A stretch of DNA of 64,000 bases from an uncultured Kiritimatiellota bacterium (GCA_944389545.1 CALXMT010000006.1:1-64000), one strand, 5' to 3'. Numbered from the stretch's first letter, positions 33,683-42,289 are shown. Made by a program: numbers and translations. Notes: generated from the letters alone by a model not told the origin.

Positions 33683-34504
33683 ATGAAAACGCTTCGTTAT
33701 ACGTTCGGCGCTCTGTGCGCGATTCTGCTGGCGGCCACCGCCGGCGCGGCGGACATCAAGCCCACCGGCACGGTCTATCTGGCCAATGGCGGCTCCTCCA
33801 AGGGTACCATCGTCTGGCGTAACGGCAGCAAGTCCTACGTCGTCACCGACGCCACCGGCCGCAGCACCTCCACCTTCAAGGAAGACGAGGTCGAGCGCGT
33901 CGACGTCACGCCTCCCAAAGATTTGGAGCGCCTTGCCAAGGCCGTCGTCGCCGGCTCCAACCTCCCCGCGACCGTCAAGTCCCTCGAAGAGATCGTCGAT
34001 GCCTACGACCACCTAACCTACGACGTCATCGGCACCCGTTGGCTCGCCCAGGCTTACCTCAAGCAGGGCAACACCGCCAAGGCCGTCTCCGCCTGCGAGA
34101 AGGTCATTCGCAGCAACCCCGAGGCCGCCTACGCCGGCGAGATGGCCCCCGCTTACTGGGAGGCCCTCCGCAAGTCCAATCCCGGCAAGCTCCAGGGCCT
34201 GCTTGACAAGGCCATCGCCTCCGGCGACCGCATCTCCGCCGCCTCCGCCCTCGTGGCCCGCGGCGATGCCGCCCTCGGCGCCGACAACGCGGCCGCCTCC
34301 ACCGCCGCCAACTGCCAGATCGCCCTCCGCGATGGCTACCTCCGCGTGATCCTGCTCTACGCCGACCCTTCCACCGAGGCTTATCCCGAGGCCCTCTACA
34401 AGGGCGCCCAGGCCTTCAAGAAGATGGGCCAGTCCAGCCGCGCCACCCAGTTGCTCGACACCCTCAAGGCCGAGTGCCCCAACTCCCCCTGGGCCCGTAT
34501 GTAA
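33683..34504 (+). CDS. Periplasmic TPR protein with N-terminal beta domain
   Basis: 273 residues with a signal peptide (MKTLRYTFGALCAILLAATAGA). Residues 25-75 look like a small beta-barrel or SH3-like domain (VYLANGGSSKGTIVWRNGSKSYVV), and the rest is TPR-like (RWLAQAYLKQGNTAKAVSACEKVIRSNPEAAYAGE; ALYKGAQAFKKMGQSSRATQLLDTL). The C-terminal arrangement recalls CpoB/YbgF, the TPR partner of Tol-Pal, although the coiled-coil domain is missing. Its place immediately before exbB supports an accessory role in the energy-transduction complex. Confidence 0.7.
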   Translation: MKTLRYTFGALCAILLAATAGAADIKPTGTVYLANGGSSKGTIVWRNGSKSYVVTDATGRSTSTFKEDEVERVDVTPPKDLERLAKAVVAGSNLPATVKSLEEIVDAYDHLTYDVIGTRWLAQAYLKQGNTAKAVSACEKVIRSNPEAAYAGEMAPAYWEALRKSNPGKLQGLLDKAIASGDRISAASALVARGDAALGADNAAASTAANCQIALRDGYLRVILLYADPSTEAYPEALYKGAQAFKKMGQSSRATQLLDTLKAECPNSPWARM

Positions 34505-34553
34505 TCCCTGAACCCACCCCAACCTCTTTCCCAATCCAACCGAGGAAAAAACA

Positions 34554-35330
34554 ATGAAGAAGATGATGATGGCTCTGGCGGTCTCCGCCCTTATGTTCGG
34601 CGCGGTTTTCACCGCAGGTTCCGTCTACGCTCAGGATGAGGCGGCCCCCACCGCCCAGACCGAGAATGCCAACCAAGAGGCCGCGGCGCCCAAGGAAACG
34701 ACCTTCTGGGACGTTATCGTGGGTTCCGGCTGGCTGGGCGTTGTGCTGTGGCTCGCCCTCTTTGCCTCCGGCATCTTCGCGGCCTACTTCATCATTGACG
34801 GCTTCATCCTCGTCCGTCCCACCAAGATGATGCCCCAGGGCCTCACCGATCAGGTCAAGGAGGCGATGGATCAGGGCGACGTCATGCGCGCCATTGAGAT
34901 CTGCGACAACGATCCCTCCTCCATGGCCAAGATTCTGAAGGCCGGCTTCGCCCACGTCGAGGAAGGCTTCGATGTGATTGACGAGGCCATCGGCGCCGCC
35001 GCCGACATCGAAATCGAGCAGATGATGCAGCGCCTCAACTGGATCTCCGTCTGCTCCGCACTCGCCCCGATGCTCGGTCTGCTCGGCACGGTGCAGGGCA
35101 TGATCATGACGTTCGCCACCATCGCTATTCAGGGCGTTGAGATCTCGTCCCTCTCCTTGACGATTTCTCAGGCACTGTACACGACGGCCGGCGGCCTTAC
35201 CGTCGCCATCCCCGCCATCACCTTCTTCTACGCTCTGCGCAACACCGCCAACCGCCTCGTCCTTCGCATGCAGGTCGTCACCAGCGACCTCATCAAGAAC
35301 CTGCGCAACGTCGAGGTCGTCGAAGAGTAA
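34554..35330 (+). CDS. exbB: ExbB/TolQ/MotA-family proton channel protein
   Basis: 258 residues. An N-terminal signal sequence (about 1-26, VYAQDEA) precedes the typical three-helix protein, as often seen in PVC and Planctomycetes relatives. Helices lie near 57-83, 165-187 and 205-228, with the hallmark APMLGLLGTVQGMIMTF and ALYTTAGGLTVAIPA (pore-lining Thr residues). ExbB pentamers enclose ExbD helices and pass protons, turning them into motion of a TonB- or TolA-like arm. GAGG precedes the ATG. Followed by two exbD genes. Confidence 0.92.
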   Translation: MKKMMMALAVSALMFGAVFTAGSVYAQDEAAPTAQTENANQEAAAPKETTFWDVIVGSGWLGVVLWLALFASGIFAAYFIIDGFILVRPTKMMPQGLTDQVKEAMDQGDVMRAIEICDNDPSSMAKILKAGFAHVEEGFDVIDEAIGAAADIEIEQMMQRLNWISVCSALAPMLGLLGTVQGMIMTFATIAIQGVEISSLSLTISQALYTTAGGLTVAIPAITFFYALRNTANRLVLRMQVVTSDLIKNLRNVEVVEE

Positions 35331-35404
35331 ACGGCGGATGCTTGGGGCGGCGCGCCCTTGCGCCCGCCCCTCACCCATAGGCATCCACAACCGGAGGCTC
35401 TCCC

Positions 35405-35923
35405 ATGGCCAAGAAGAAAAAGAATTCGCGCGAAAACGATGGTGCCGCGCTCGATATGACGCCGATGATCGACGTCGTCTTCCAGCTCATCATCTTCTTC
35501 GTCGTGACCTTGAAGACGGCCGACACCGTCAACCCGGACATCGTCCTGGAATATGGCAAGAACGGCCCCAATCTCAAGGAGCTCCTTGAGAAGAACAAAT
35601 CGACCCCGCCCGTCACCATCGAGGTCAAGACCTATCACACGCCTATGGACGTCGCGCGCAGTCTCTTTGCGAAGGACGGCGCGAAGGTGCATACCGGGTG
35701 CGTCATCTCCATGAATGGAGCCGTGCTTTCCGAGTCCCAGCTCCTCGCCATCCTCAAGCGCGTCGCCGCTGAGCGCGGCACGGGCTTCCCTGTCTTGATC
35801 CGCGCCGACCAGGACGCCAATCACTCGGACGTTCGCCGTGTGATGGACACCTGCGCGCGCGCCGGCCTGTGGAAGCTCTCCTTCGTCGCTATGATCAAGC
35901 CGGGTGAAGGCCCCAAGCAGTAA
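35405..35923 (+). CDS. exbD: ExbD/TolR-family protein (first)
   Basis: 172 residues: basic cytoplasmic tail (MAKKKKNSRE), one membrane helix MTPMIDVVFQLIIFFVVT with the proton-carrying Asp23, and a periplasmic domain from about 40. GGAGG lies 7 nt upstream. The periplasmic domain is longer than in the second copy, with HTGCVISMNGAVLSESQLLAIL-type elements. Two ExbD copies with one ExbB may give a heterodimeric rod. Confidence 0.9.
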   Translation: MAKKKKNSRENDGAALDMTPMIDVVFQLIIFFVVTLKTADTVNPDIVLEYGKNGPNLKELLEKNKSTPPVTIEVKTYHTPMDVARSLFAKDGAKVHTGCVISMNGAVLSESQLLAILKRVAAERGTGFPVLIRADQDANHSDVRRVMDTCARAGLWKLSFVAMIKPGEGPKQ

Positions 35924-35935
35924 GGAATCCGCGTT

Positions 35936-36364
35936 ATGGCAAAAAGTAAACGGTCCAACTCCGGAGACGGTGCCGCGCTTGACATGACGCCGATGATCGA
36001 CGTCGTCTTCCAGCTCATCATCTTCTTCGTCGTCACCATGCGCCAGGAAGACATCCTCTCGCACTTGGACGCGATCGCCCCCGCCGGCTCCGCCTCCAGC
36101 GCCGAGGAACAGCTCGATCTGTTGACCATCGACATCTGTAACCCCAAGACCAACAGCGGCGTCTCCTTCCTCTTCAACAACCGCCCCGTCACGAAGGAAC
36201 AATTGGATACGGAGATTGGACGCGCGGCCCGAAACAGCACCACTGCCACCGTCATGCTCCGGTGCACCACGGGCTCCCCGCATAAGTTCTTGGTGCAGGC
36301 CTTGGACCTGTGCAACAAGCACAAGATGACCAATTTGGCCATCTTCACCGTTGATGCCAAGTGA
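35936..36364 (+). CDS. exbD: ExbD/TolR-family protein (second)
   Basis: 142 residues, paralogue of the preceding gene 12 nt away. Residues 11-34 are almost identical (GAALDMTPMIDVVFQLIIFF, Asp22 in the membrane), while the periplasmic part has diverged (TIDICNPKTNSGVSFLFNN ... LVQALDLCNKHKMTNLAIF). The stop is 34 nt before the TonB-like gene. Confidence 0.9.
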   Translation: MAKSKRSNSGDGAALDMTPMIDVVFQLIIFFVVTMRQEDILSHLDAIAPAGSASSAEEQLDLLTIDICNPKTNSGVSFLFNNRPVTKEQLDTEIGRAARNSTTATVMLRCTTGSPHKFLVQALDLCNKHKMTNLAIFTVDAK

Positions 36365-36398
36365 CGGGCGCGAACGGCGAGATTTTGGAGGATTTGCG

Positions 36399-38300
36399 AT
36401 GGCAGACGAGAAAGAGAAGACCCCGCCCCCGGGCTCCGCGGAGGCGTCCCCCGGCACCCCTGTGGAAGAGGTGTTCGTTAACCCCTCGGAGTTGACGCGC
36501 GACGACCTCATCAAGATGATTGATGAGGCGGGCCGTTCCTATTTCCAGCGCTTGGGGGATATGGTCAAGGGCCTCCGCCAGCCGAAGGATTCCCTGGACT
36601 ACAAGAAGGCGATCATCGAGCTCCAGCGCCTCGGCGCGCCGTTGGGCGCCATCTTTCTCACCACCGTCTTCTTGGTGGTGATGAGCTTCGTGAGTTGCGC
36701 CGCCGAAGAAACCCCGCCCCCCGCCATCATCACCGAGATGGTCCAGGAGGCCGAGGAGGAGCAGCTCGAAGAACCCGAAGAGCCGCCGCCGCCCCCGGAA
36801 GAGATCCATGAACTCACCGAGGAGATGGAAATCACCGACGTCACGGTCGATATCCAGGCGCCGCCCACCACCTCCGCGGTGCAGTCTCCCGCCCCCGCGC
36901 CTGTCGACGCGGTCGCCATCACGCCCTCGCCCATCAAGATGCCCGGCGTCTACGCCAGCCGCTCCACCGGTGTCCGCGGCGCCAAGATCGGCGCCTATGG
37001 CTTGGGCCAGACCGAGGCACTCGTCTACGGCTTCCTCCGTTATCTCAAGATGACGCAGAAGCCCGATGGCCGTTGGGACAATGGCACGGTCTCCACCGGC
37101 GCCACCTCCCTCGCCCTCCTCTGCTTCCTTGCCCACGGCGAGACCCCCGGCAAGAGCGATGAATTTGGCGACACCGTTGAGAAGGCCATCCGCTGGCTCC
37201 TCAACGACCAAATCAAGACCGAAGGCGAGATTGACCATCGGAATGCCCCGCGGAAAGGTGGCAGCCATGCCTGGCGCCGCGGCGAGATCGGCTACTTCAA
37301 GGGCCGTGACACCTGCAACTACGCCCACTTCCTGGCCGTCTACGCCCTCTCCGAAGCGTACGCCATGACGCAGATCCCGGACATCAAGACTGCCCTCGAG
37401 CTCGCCATCCCCCACATCCTCAACGGCCAAAACGCCCAGGGCGGATGGTACTACAACTTGGATGCCTCCTGCCCCATCATCGACACCTCCTATGCCAGTT
37501 GGGCCGTCCAGGCGCTCAAGGCCGCCAAGCTCGCCCACGTTGGTGACCAGGCGAAGATCGTCACCGCCCTCAAGAAGGCCGCCAATGGACTCCTGGTGTT
37601 GCGCCACTCCGATGGTTCCTTCGGTTACACCACGGTCAACCAAGGCGAGCGCAATGCCTACAACGGCCTCACCGCCCCCTGTGTCCTGGCCCTTCAGATG
37701 CTCGAAAGAAGCAGCGACGCCACAGAGTCTCTGAAATACATGCAGAACTGGGGGCCGACCTTCGACAAGAAGAAGTTCAAGAGCAATTCCAGCCCGCAGT
37801 ACTACTGCTACTACCTCTCCCAGGTCCGTTTCAACCAAGGCGAGAAGCACCCCCAGTGGCTTGCCTGGCACAACCAGCAGAAGCGCCTTTACACCGCCGC
37901 CGCCATCACCATCCCCAAGGAGGCCTCCGGCTACAAGGATCACGAGGGTAAGCCGCAGTACATCACCTTCTGGCCGCGCAAGGGCGCCAAGCACAAGTTC
38001 GGCACCGAAGGCTCCGGCATCAGCGATGAAGCGCGTCTGCGTGCGCTCCCGGACACCAAGAATGGTGCGCGCCTCGGCATCCCCGTTGAGCAACTGATCA
38101 ACCAGGACGCCGCCACCAGCGAGTGGGAAGGCTCCAACTCCGACATCATCTCCAGTTGCTTCACCGCGCTCCAGTTGATGGTCTACTACCGCAACAGCCC
38201 GCTCTCCAAGGGCATGCTCACCGCCATCGAGGCCGAGGCCGAGGTCGAGGTCAGCGAAGGCGGCGCGGACGAGGTCGAGCTCGACTTCGGCGACCTGTAA
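36399..38300 (+). CDS. TonB-like anchor fused to a terpene-cyclase-like (squalene/prenyltransferase) alpha-toroid
   Basis: 633 residues from the ATG at 36399 (TTGGAGGA upstream). An unusually long cytoplasmic tail (1-79) is followed by one membrane helix (80-100), an acidic Pro-rich arm (105-140, EEPEEPPPPPEE) and, from about 205 to 560, helical repeats of the squalene cyclase/prenyltransferase toroid type: YLKMTQKPDGRWDNGTVSTGATSLAL, HILNGQNAQGGWYYN, GLLVLRHSDGSFGY. No catalytic DxDD or C-terminal TonB beta domain is seen. The layout suggests a periplasmic toroid moved or tensioned by ExbB/ExbD. Such fusions occur in PVC relatives but are uncharacterised. The C-terminal 20 residues are very acidic. 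A terminator follows. Confidence 0.75.
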   Translation: MADEKEKTPPPGSAEASPGTPVEEVFVNPSELTRDDLIKMIDEAGRSYFQRLGDMVKGLRQPKDSLDYKKAIIELQRLGAPLGAIFLTTVFLVVMSFVSCAAEETPPPAIITEMVQEAEEEQLEEPEEPPPPPEEIHELTEEMEITDVTVDIQAPPTTSAVQSPAPAPVDAVAITPSPIKMPGVYASRSTGVRGAKIGAYGLGQTEALVYGFLRYLKMTQKPDGRWDNGTVSTGATSLALLCFLAHGETPGKSDEFGDTVEKAIRWLLNDQIKTEGEIDHRNAPRKGGSHAWRRGEIGYFKGRDTCNYAHFLAVYALSEAYAMTQIPDIKTALELAIPHILNGQNAQGGWYYNLDASCPIIDTSYASWAVQALKAAKLAHVGDQAKIVTALKKAANGLLVLRHSDGSFGYTTVNQGERNAYNGLTAPCVLALQMLERSSDATESLKYMQNWGPTFDKKKFKSNSSPQYYCYYLSQVRFNQGEKHPQWLAWHNQQKRLYTAAAITIPKEASGYKDHEGKPQYITFWPRKGAKHKFGTEGSGISDEARLRALPDTKNGARLGIPVEQLINQDAATSEWEGSNSDIISSCFTALQLMVYYRNSPLSKGMLTAIEAEAEVEVSEGGADEVELDFGDL

Positions 38301-38326
38301 GGATTTTTCTCCTCCATTCCTCCCCA

Positions 38327-38351
38327 GGGCCCGGGATTCCCGGGCCCTTTT
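38327..38351 (+). terminator. Rho-independent terminator of the ExbBD cluster
   Basis: Stem GGGCCCGGGA/TCCCGGGCCC followed by TTTT. Confidence 0.85.
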
Positions 38352-39599
38352 GTTTGGGGCGCTACCGCGCCCCTTTTGGAAGTTTGGAGGCTTGGATGTT
38401 TGGAAGCTTGGAGGAGCCCCGGAGGTTGAAGCTCGGGCCGCCGCCTTTGGCGGCGATGAGACCGGATGTTGAAAAGACTGTCAAGGGAACCGCAGATTTC
38501 GTAGATTGGTTGCAGATTAAGGGCGTGCTAGCGCACGCAGGACTGCCAGAATGGGGCGTGCAGGTGCGAAGCACCAAACCTTCCACGGCTACCGCCGATT
38601 ACGCAGATTGGTTGCAGATTAAGAGCGTGCTACCGCACGCGGATTGGTTTGGACAGCGGCTTGTCCGTCGCGCGCTTGTCGCGCGTTCTGTTCTCCGTTC
38701 TCCGTTCTCCGTTCTCCGGGGCGGCGCAAGCCGCCCCTTCCGAGACCCTATAGTGGTCCGAGGTCAACCACTATAGTGGTCGGGGTCGAGACCCTATAGT
38801 GGTCGGGGTCGAAACCCTTAAGGGTCCGCGGAGACCCCTTTTAGGGCGTGCAATGGAGGCTTGGAAGGTTGGAAGTTTGGAGGCTTAGAAGGGAGGGCGG
38901 CTGACGCCGCCCGGAGAACGGAAAACAGAGCGTGCAGGCCCAGAGGGCCAAACCTTCCACGGCCACGGAGAACGGAGCGCGCGGCAAGCGCGCGAAGGGT
39001 GGGGCGCTGGGAGGGTGTGGGAGGTTCGCCCTGCGGGGCTGACACGAAGGGGCACGAAGAACCACGAAGGTTCACGAAGACTGCCAGAATATTTGGAAAT
39101 CACAAAGGACACAAAGGGGATTTTGGCTGATTGGCTGATTAGCTGATTGGAGGGTGTGGGGCGCTGCCCCACGCCCCGGCAGGGGGAAACACCCCCTGCA
39201 CCCGCAGGCACGTCTGCGACGTGCCAGAAGGACGACGCGGTAGGACATATAGGACATATAGGACGGGGCTACGCCGAAGGACTCCCCAAAACCAAAGCGT
39301 GGCGTGCGAAGCCCACCATGCTCCTACAGGCCCTCCGGGCCGGACGTGCGCCTTGCGCGCACGCACGGCCCGCCCCTGCATCGTACTTTGTGTCCTTCGT
39401 GTCCTTTGTGATTCCCAAAACACACTGGCAGTCCTGCGTGCGCTAGCACGCCCTTAATCTGCTCCAAATCTGCGAAATCTGCGGTTCCCTCTCTCGCAGT
39501 CTTTGCGGGTTTCGGTCTCATCGCCGCCAGGGGCGGCGGGCCGGGCTTCAACCTCTGGGGCTCCTCAAAACTTCCAAGCCTCTAAGCTTCCAAACTTCT
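38352..39599. repeat. Intergenic mosaic of dispersed repeats
   Basis: The longest block. In order: the 'ttggaggcttggatg' module with its GCCGCCTTTGGCGGC hairpin (38376-38465), GCGTGCTAGCGCACGC (38523-38538), 'gtgcaggtgcgaagcacc', 'gtcgcgcgcttgtcgcgcg', the CTATAG array (38743-38846), 'gtgcaggcccagagggcc', the 'ccctgcggggctgacacga' tract, the palindrome (39207-39225), a 9-nt array (39238-39266), the 'accaaagcgtggcgtgcg' block, and inverted copies of the first modules. No gene is supported. Confidence 0.8.
38743..38846. repeat. CTATAG array, about five units with 23-bp period
   Basis: Cores CTATAG at 38748, 38771 and 38794, CTTAAG at 38817 and a decayed one near 38840, exactly 23 bp apart, with GACC/GGTC arms; one unit reads ACCACTATAGTGGT, a perfect palindrome. 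Confidence 0.8.
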
Positions 39600-39636
39600 A
39601 AAAATGGTGCGGCGCGGGGCGCCGCGCCATTTTTTG
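39600..39636. terminator. Bidirectional terminator-like hairpin
   Basis: AAAATGGTGCGGCGC pairs (one G-T) with GCGCCGCGCCATTTTTT. With A on the left and T on the right it can end transcripts from either side; it separates the repeat block from the hydG promoter. Confidence 0.7.
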
Positions 39637-39637
39637 C

Positions 39638-39667
39638 TTGCGGCGGAGGGGTGGGGCGGTGTATCAT
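39638..39667 (+). promoter_or_regulatory. Promoter of hydG
   Basis: TTGCGG (39638-39643), 18-nt G-rich spacer, TATCAT (39662-39667). Confidence 0.6.
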
Positions 39668-39748
39668 ATCTGGGATTTTGCCTCATGGTGGCGCGCGGCA
39701 CGTCCGCACGAAGCGGAAAAGGCGCGCCCGGGCGAAGGAGAGACTGCG

Positions 39749-41173
39749 ATGTATCACATGGACACCACATTGCCCGCCGACGCGACGGACTTTATCGATG
39801 ACGCGAAACTGGAGGCGATGGTCGCCGGGTTGAAGGAAGACCCGGAGGCCGTGCGCCGCGTTATCGCGAAGAGCTTGCGCAAGGAGGCGCTGACCGTTGA
39901 GGAAACGGCGGTGCTGCTTGGCGCGGAGAGTCCGGAGCTGGTGGAAGAGATTTTCGAGGCCGCGCGCACGTTGAAGCGCGAGGTCTACGGCAATCGCATC
40001 GTCTTCTTCGCGCCGCTCTATGTGGGCAACTATTGCTGCAACGACTGCAAGTATTGCGGGTTCCGCCGGTCGCTCACGAGCGCGGTGCGCCACACGCTCT
40101 CCGACGAGGAGTTGGTGGGCGAGGTGGAGGCGTTGGAGGACCTGGGCCACAAGCGCTTGATTCTGGTCTACGGTGAGAGCCCGAAGTATGACCCCGACTT
40201 CATTGCGCACACCACGCGTTTGGTCTACGCCACCAAGAAGGGGCGGGGCGAAATCCGCCGCGTGAACATCAACGCGGCCCCGCTCGACGAGGCGGGCTTC
40301 CGCACGGTCAAGGCCGCGGGCATCGGCACCTATCAGATTTTCCAGGAGACGTATCACAAGAAGACCTATGCGCAGTGGCACCCCGCCGGCACGCAGAAGG
40401 CCGACTACATGTGGCGTCTGAACGCTTTCGACCGCGCCTTCCGCGCCGGCATCGACGACATGGGGCTGGGCGTGCTCTTCGGCCTCTATGATTGGCGCTT
40501 CGAGGTGATGGCGCTGGTGACGCATGCGCGTTACCTGCAGGAGAAGTTTGGCGTGGGGCCGCACACGCTCAGCTTCCCGCGCATCAAGCCCGCCGAGGGG
40601 CTGGACCTGAACCTGGAATATCAGGTGACGGACGAGCAGTACAAGCGTCTGGTGGCCATCCTGCGTCTGGCTGTGCCCTACACGGGGCTCATCATGACCG
40701 CGCGCGAGCCGGCGGAGCTGCGCCGCGAGGTGCTCGGCTTCGGCGTCTCGCAGATCGACGCGGGCACCAAGCTGGAGATCGGCGGCTACAACGAGAAGCG
40801 CGAGGAGGGCCAGCAGACCCTCAACCGCGAGCAGTTCCAGGTGGGCGACACGCGCAGCCTGGACGAGGTGATCGGCGAGATCCTCGAGGGCGGCTACATC
40901 CCCAGCTTCTGCACCAGCTGCTACCGTCTGGGCCGCACGGGCGAGCACTTCATGGAGTATGCCATCCCCGGCTTCATCGGTCGCTTCTGCACGCCCAACG
41001 CCATCATGACGCTCGCCGAATATCTCACCGACTACGCCAGCCCGGCCACCGCCGAGAAGGGCTGGGCCGTCATCGCCCGCGAGACCGCCAAGCTCGCCGA
41101 CCCCAAACTCCGCGCCGAGGTGGAGGCCCGTCTGGGCCGCATCCGCAACGGCGAACGCGATCTTTACTTTTAA
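39749..41173 (+). CDS. hydG: [FeFe]-hydrogenase H-cluster maturase HydG
   Basis: 474 residues. HydG is a radical-SAM tyrosine lyase that makes CO and cyanide for the hydrogenase H-cluster. The N-terminal cluster motif is CCNDCKYCGF (CX3CX2C). The C-terminal auxiliary-cluster motif CTSCYRLGRTGEHF... has the spacing CX2CX22C that separates HydG from ThiH. Ribosome binding site AAGGAG is 8 nt before the ATG. HydE, HydF and the hydrogenase are not in this window, so the maturation genes are dispersed. It points to an anaerobic, H2-making or H2-using metabolism, in keeping with ackA. Confidence 0.93.
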   Translation: MYHMDTTLPADATDFIDDAKLEAMVAGLKEDPEAVRRVIAKSLRKEALTVEETAVLLGAESPELVEEIFEAARTLKREVYGNRIVFFAPLYVGNYCCNDCKYCGFRRSLTSAVRHTLSDEELVGEVEALEDLGHKRLILVYGESPKYDPDFIAHTTRLVYATKKGRGEIRRVNINAAPLDEAGFRTVKAAGIGTYQIFQETYHKKTYAQWHPAGTQKADYMWRLNAFDRAFRAGIDDMGLGVLFGLYDWRFEVMALVTHARYLQEKFGVGPHTLSFPRIKPAEGLDLNLEYQVTDEQYKRLVAILRLAVPYTGLIMTAREPAELRREVLGFGVSQIDAGTKLEIGGYNEKREEGQQTLNREQFQVGDTRSLDEVIGEILEGGYIPSFCTSCYRLGRTGEHFMEYAIPGFIGRFCTPNAIMTLAEYLTDYASPATAEKGWAVIARETAKLADPKLRAEVEARLGRIRNGERDLYF

Positions 41174-41188
41174 CCAAAGGAACGACAC

Positions 41189-41899
41189 ATGGACATCCAA
41201 GCCCTCCTTGCCCTCCAAGAGGAAGACGGCCGCCTCCGCGACCTCCAACGTGAACTGAAGGTCTTGCTCCCCGGCCGGCGCGACGAAGCCGAGAAGCGCC
41301 TTGACGAGGCCAAACAGCGCGTCAAGGCCGCCGAGGCCGAGCATCTCCAGGCCGTCAAGGAATTCGAGCACTTCAACCGTCAGTATCAGCGCGACCGTGA
41401 CCGCATGGCCCGCGCCGAGCGCAACGCCGTCGGCCAGACCGGCGCCCGCGCCCTCGCCGCGGCCGACCAGGAGCACCGCGACGCCGCCGCCTCCGCGGCC
41501 GCCGCAGAGGCCGGCATGGCCGAGGCCGGCAAGGCCCGCACCCCCACCGAGCGCAAGCTTGACGAGGCCCGCCAGGTCGAGGCCGAGGAAGAGCTCGCCG
41601 TCAAGGAGATTCGCGAGGCCGTCGCGGCCCGCAAGGCCGCCGTCGAGGCCGAGCTTGAGAAGGTCAAGGCCAAGCGCGAGTCCCTCGTGGATGCCGTGCC
41701 GCCCGCGCAGCTGCGTTACTACGAGCGACTGAAGCTCACCCGCTGGCCCTGCGCCGTGGAATACAACCGCGCCGAGGGCGTCTGCACCGGGTGCAACCTG
41801 GTCCAGCCTCCCTCCGTGACTCAGGCCGTGCTGCACGCGGACAAGACGCCCAACGCGCCGCTCGTGACCTGCCCGGCCTGCGGCCGCATCTTGATCTAA
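41189..41899 (+). CDS. Coiled-coil protein with C4 zinc ribbon (CT398/DUF164-like)
   Basis: 236 residues. About 20-165 form a long, Ala/Glu/Lys/Arg-rich coiled coil; the C terminus has a four-Cys zinc ribbon (CTGC about 195-198 and CPAC about 229-232). This is the layout of the CT398-like family, proposed to bind nucleic acid or type III secretion partners in chlamydiae but widely conserved without a settled role. It follows hydG by 15 nt with AAAGGA, and RNase P RNA begins 9 nt after its stop. Confidence 0.8.
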   Translation: MDIQALLALQEEDGRLRDLQRELKVLLPGRRDEAEKRLDEAKQRVKAAEAEHLQAVKEFEHFNRQYQRDRDRMARAERNAVGQTGARALAAADQEHRDAAASAAAAEAGMAEAGKARTPTERKLDEARQVEAEEELAVKEIREAVAARKAAVEAELEKVKAKRESLVDAVPPAQLRYYERLKLTRWPCAVEYNRAEGVCTGCNLVQPPSVTQAVLHADKTPNAPLVTCPACGRILI

Positions 41900-41908
41900 C
41901 CCCCCTTT

Positions 41909-42254
41909 GTGCCGGGGTGGCCAATCGCCCGCGCAAGCGGGAGGAAAGTCCGGACTCCACAGAGCGGGAAGACCGGCTGTAATGGCCGGTGGGCGCGGGG
42001 CAAACCCGCGCGACGGAAAGTGCCACAGAGACAAACCGCCGCCTTCGGGCGGTAAGGGTGAAAAGGTGGGGTAAGAGCCCACCGGCGGCGGGTGAAAGCC
42101 CCCGCGCAAGGCAAACCCCTTCCGGAGCAAGCCCAAATAGGCGGAGAGGCGCTGCTCGCGCCGACAACGGCTTCGGCCGAATCCGCGGGTTGGGTGCTTA
42201 GTTTGATGATTGGCGCCCGCAAGGGTACAGAACTCGGCTTATAGCCCCGTGCAC
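41909..42254 (+). ncRNA. rnpB: RNase P RNA (bacterial type A)
   Basis: Catalytic RNA for tRNA 5' maturation. Seen: the conserved GAGGAAAGTCCGGACTCCAC of P4/CR-I near the 5' end, GACGGAAAGTGCCACAGAGA, the GGTAAGGGTGAAAAGGTG region, GAGCAAGCCCAAATAGGC, and the 3' universal ACAGAACTCGGCTTATAG. P1 forms between GTGCCGGGGT (41909-41918) and AGCCCCGTGCAC (42243-42254). No own promoter is obvious; it may be processed from the upstream message. Confidence 0.95.
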
Positions 42255-42256
42255 GC

Positions 42257-42284
42257 GCCCCGGCGGTCTCCGCCGGGGCTTTTT
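42257..42284 (+). terminator. Rho-independent terminator of rnpB
   Basis: Stem GCCCCGGCGG-tct-CCGCCGGGGC followed by five T. Confidence 0.92.
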
Positions 42285-42289
42285 GCGGC

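Noticed and set aside
39749-41173. ThiH (thiazole synthesis tyrosine lyase)
   Set aside because: The C-terminal CX2CX22C motif is characteristic of HydG, and no thiamine genes are near.
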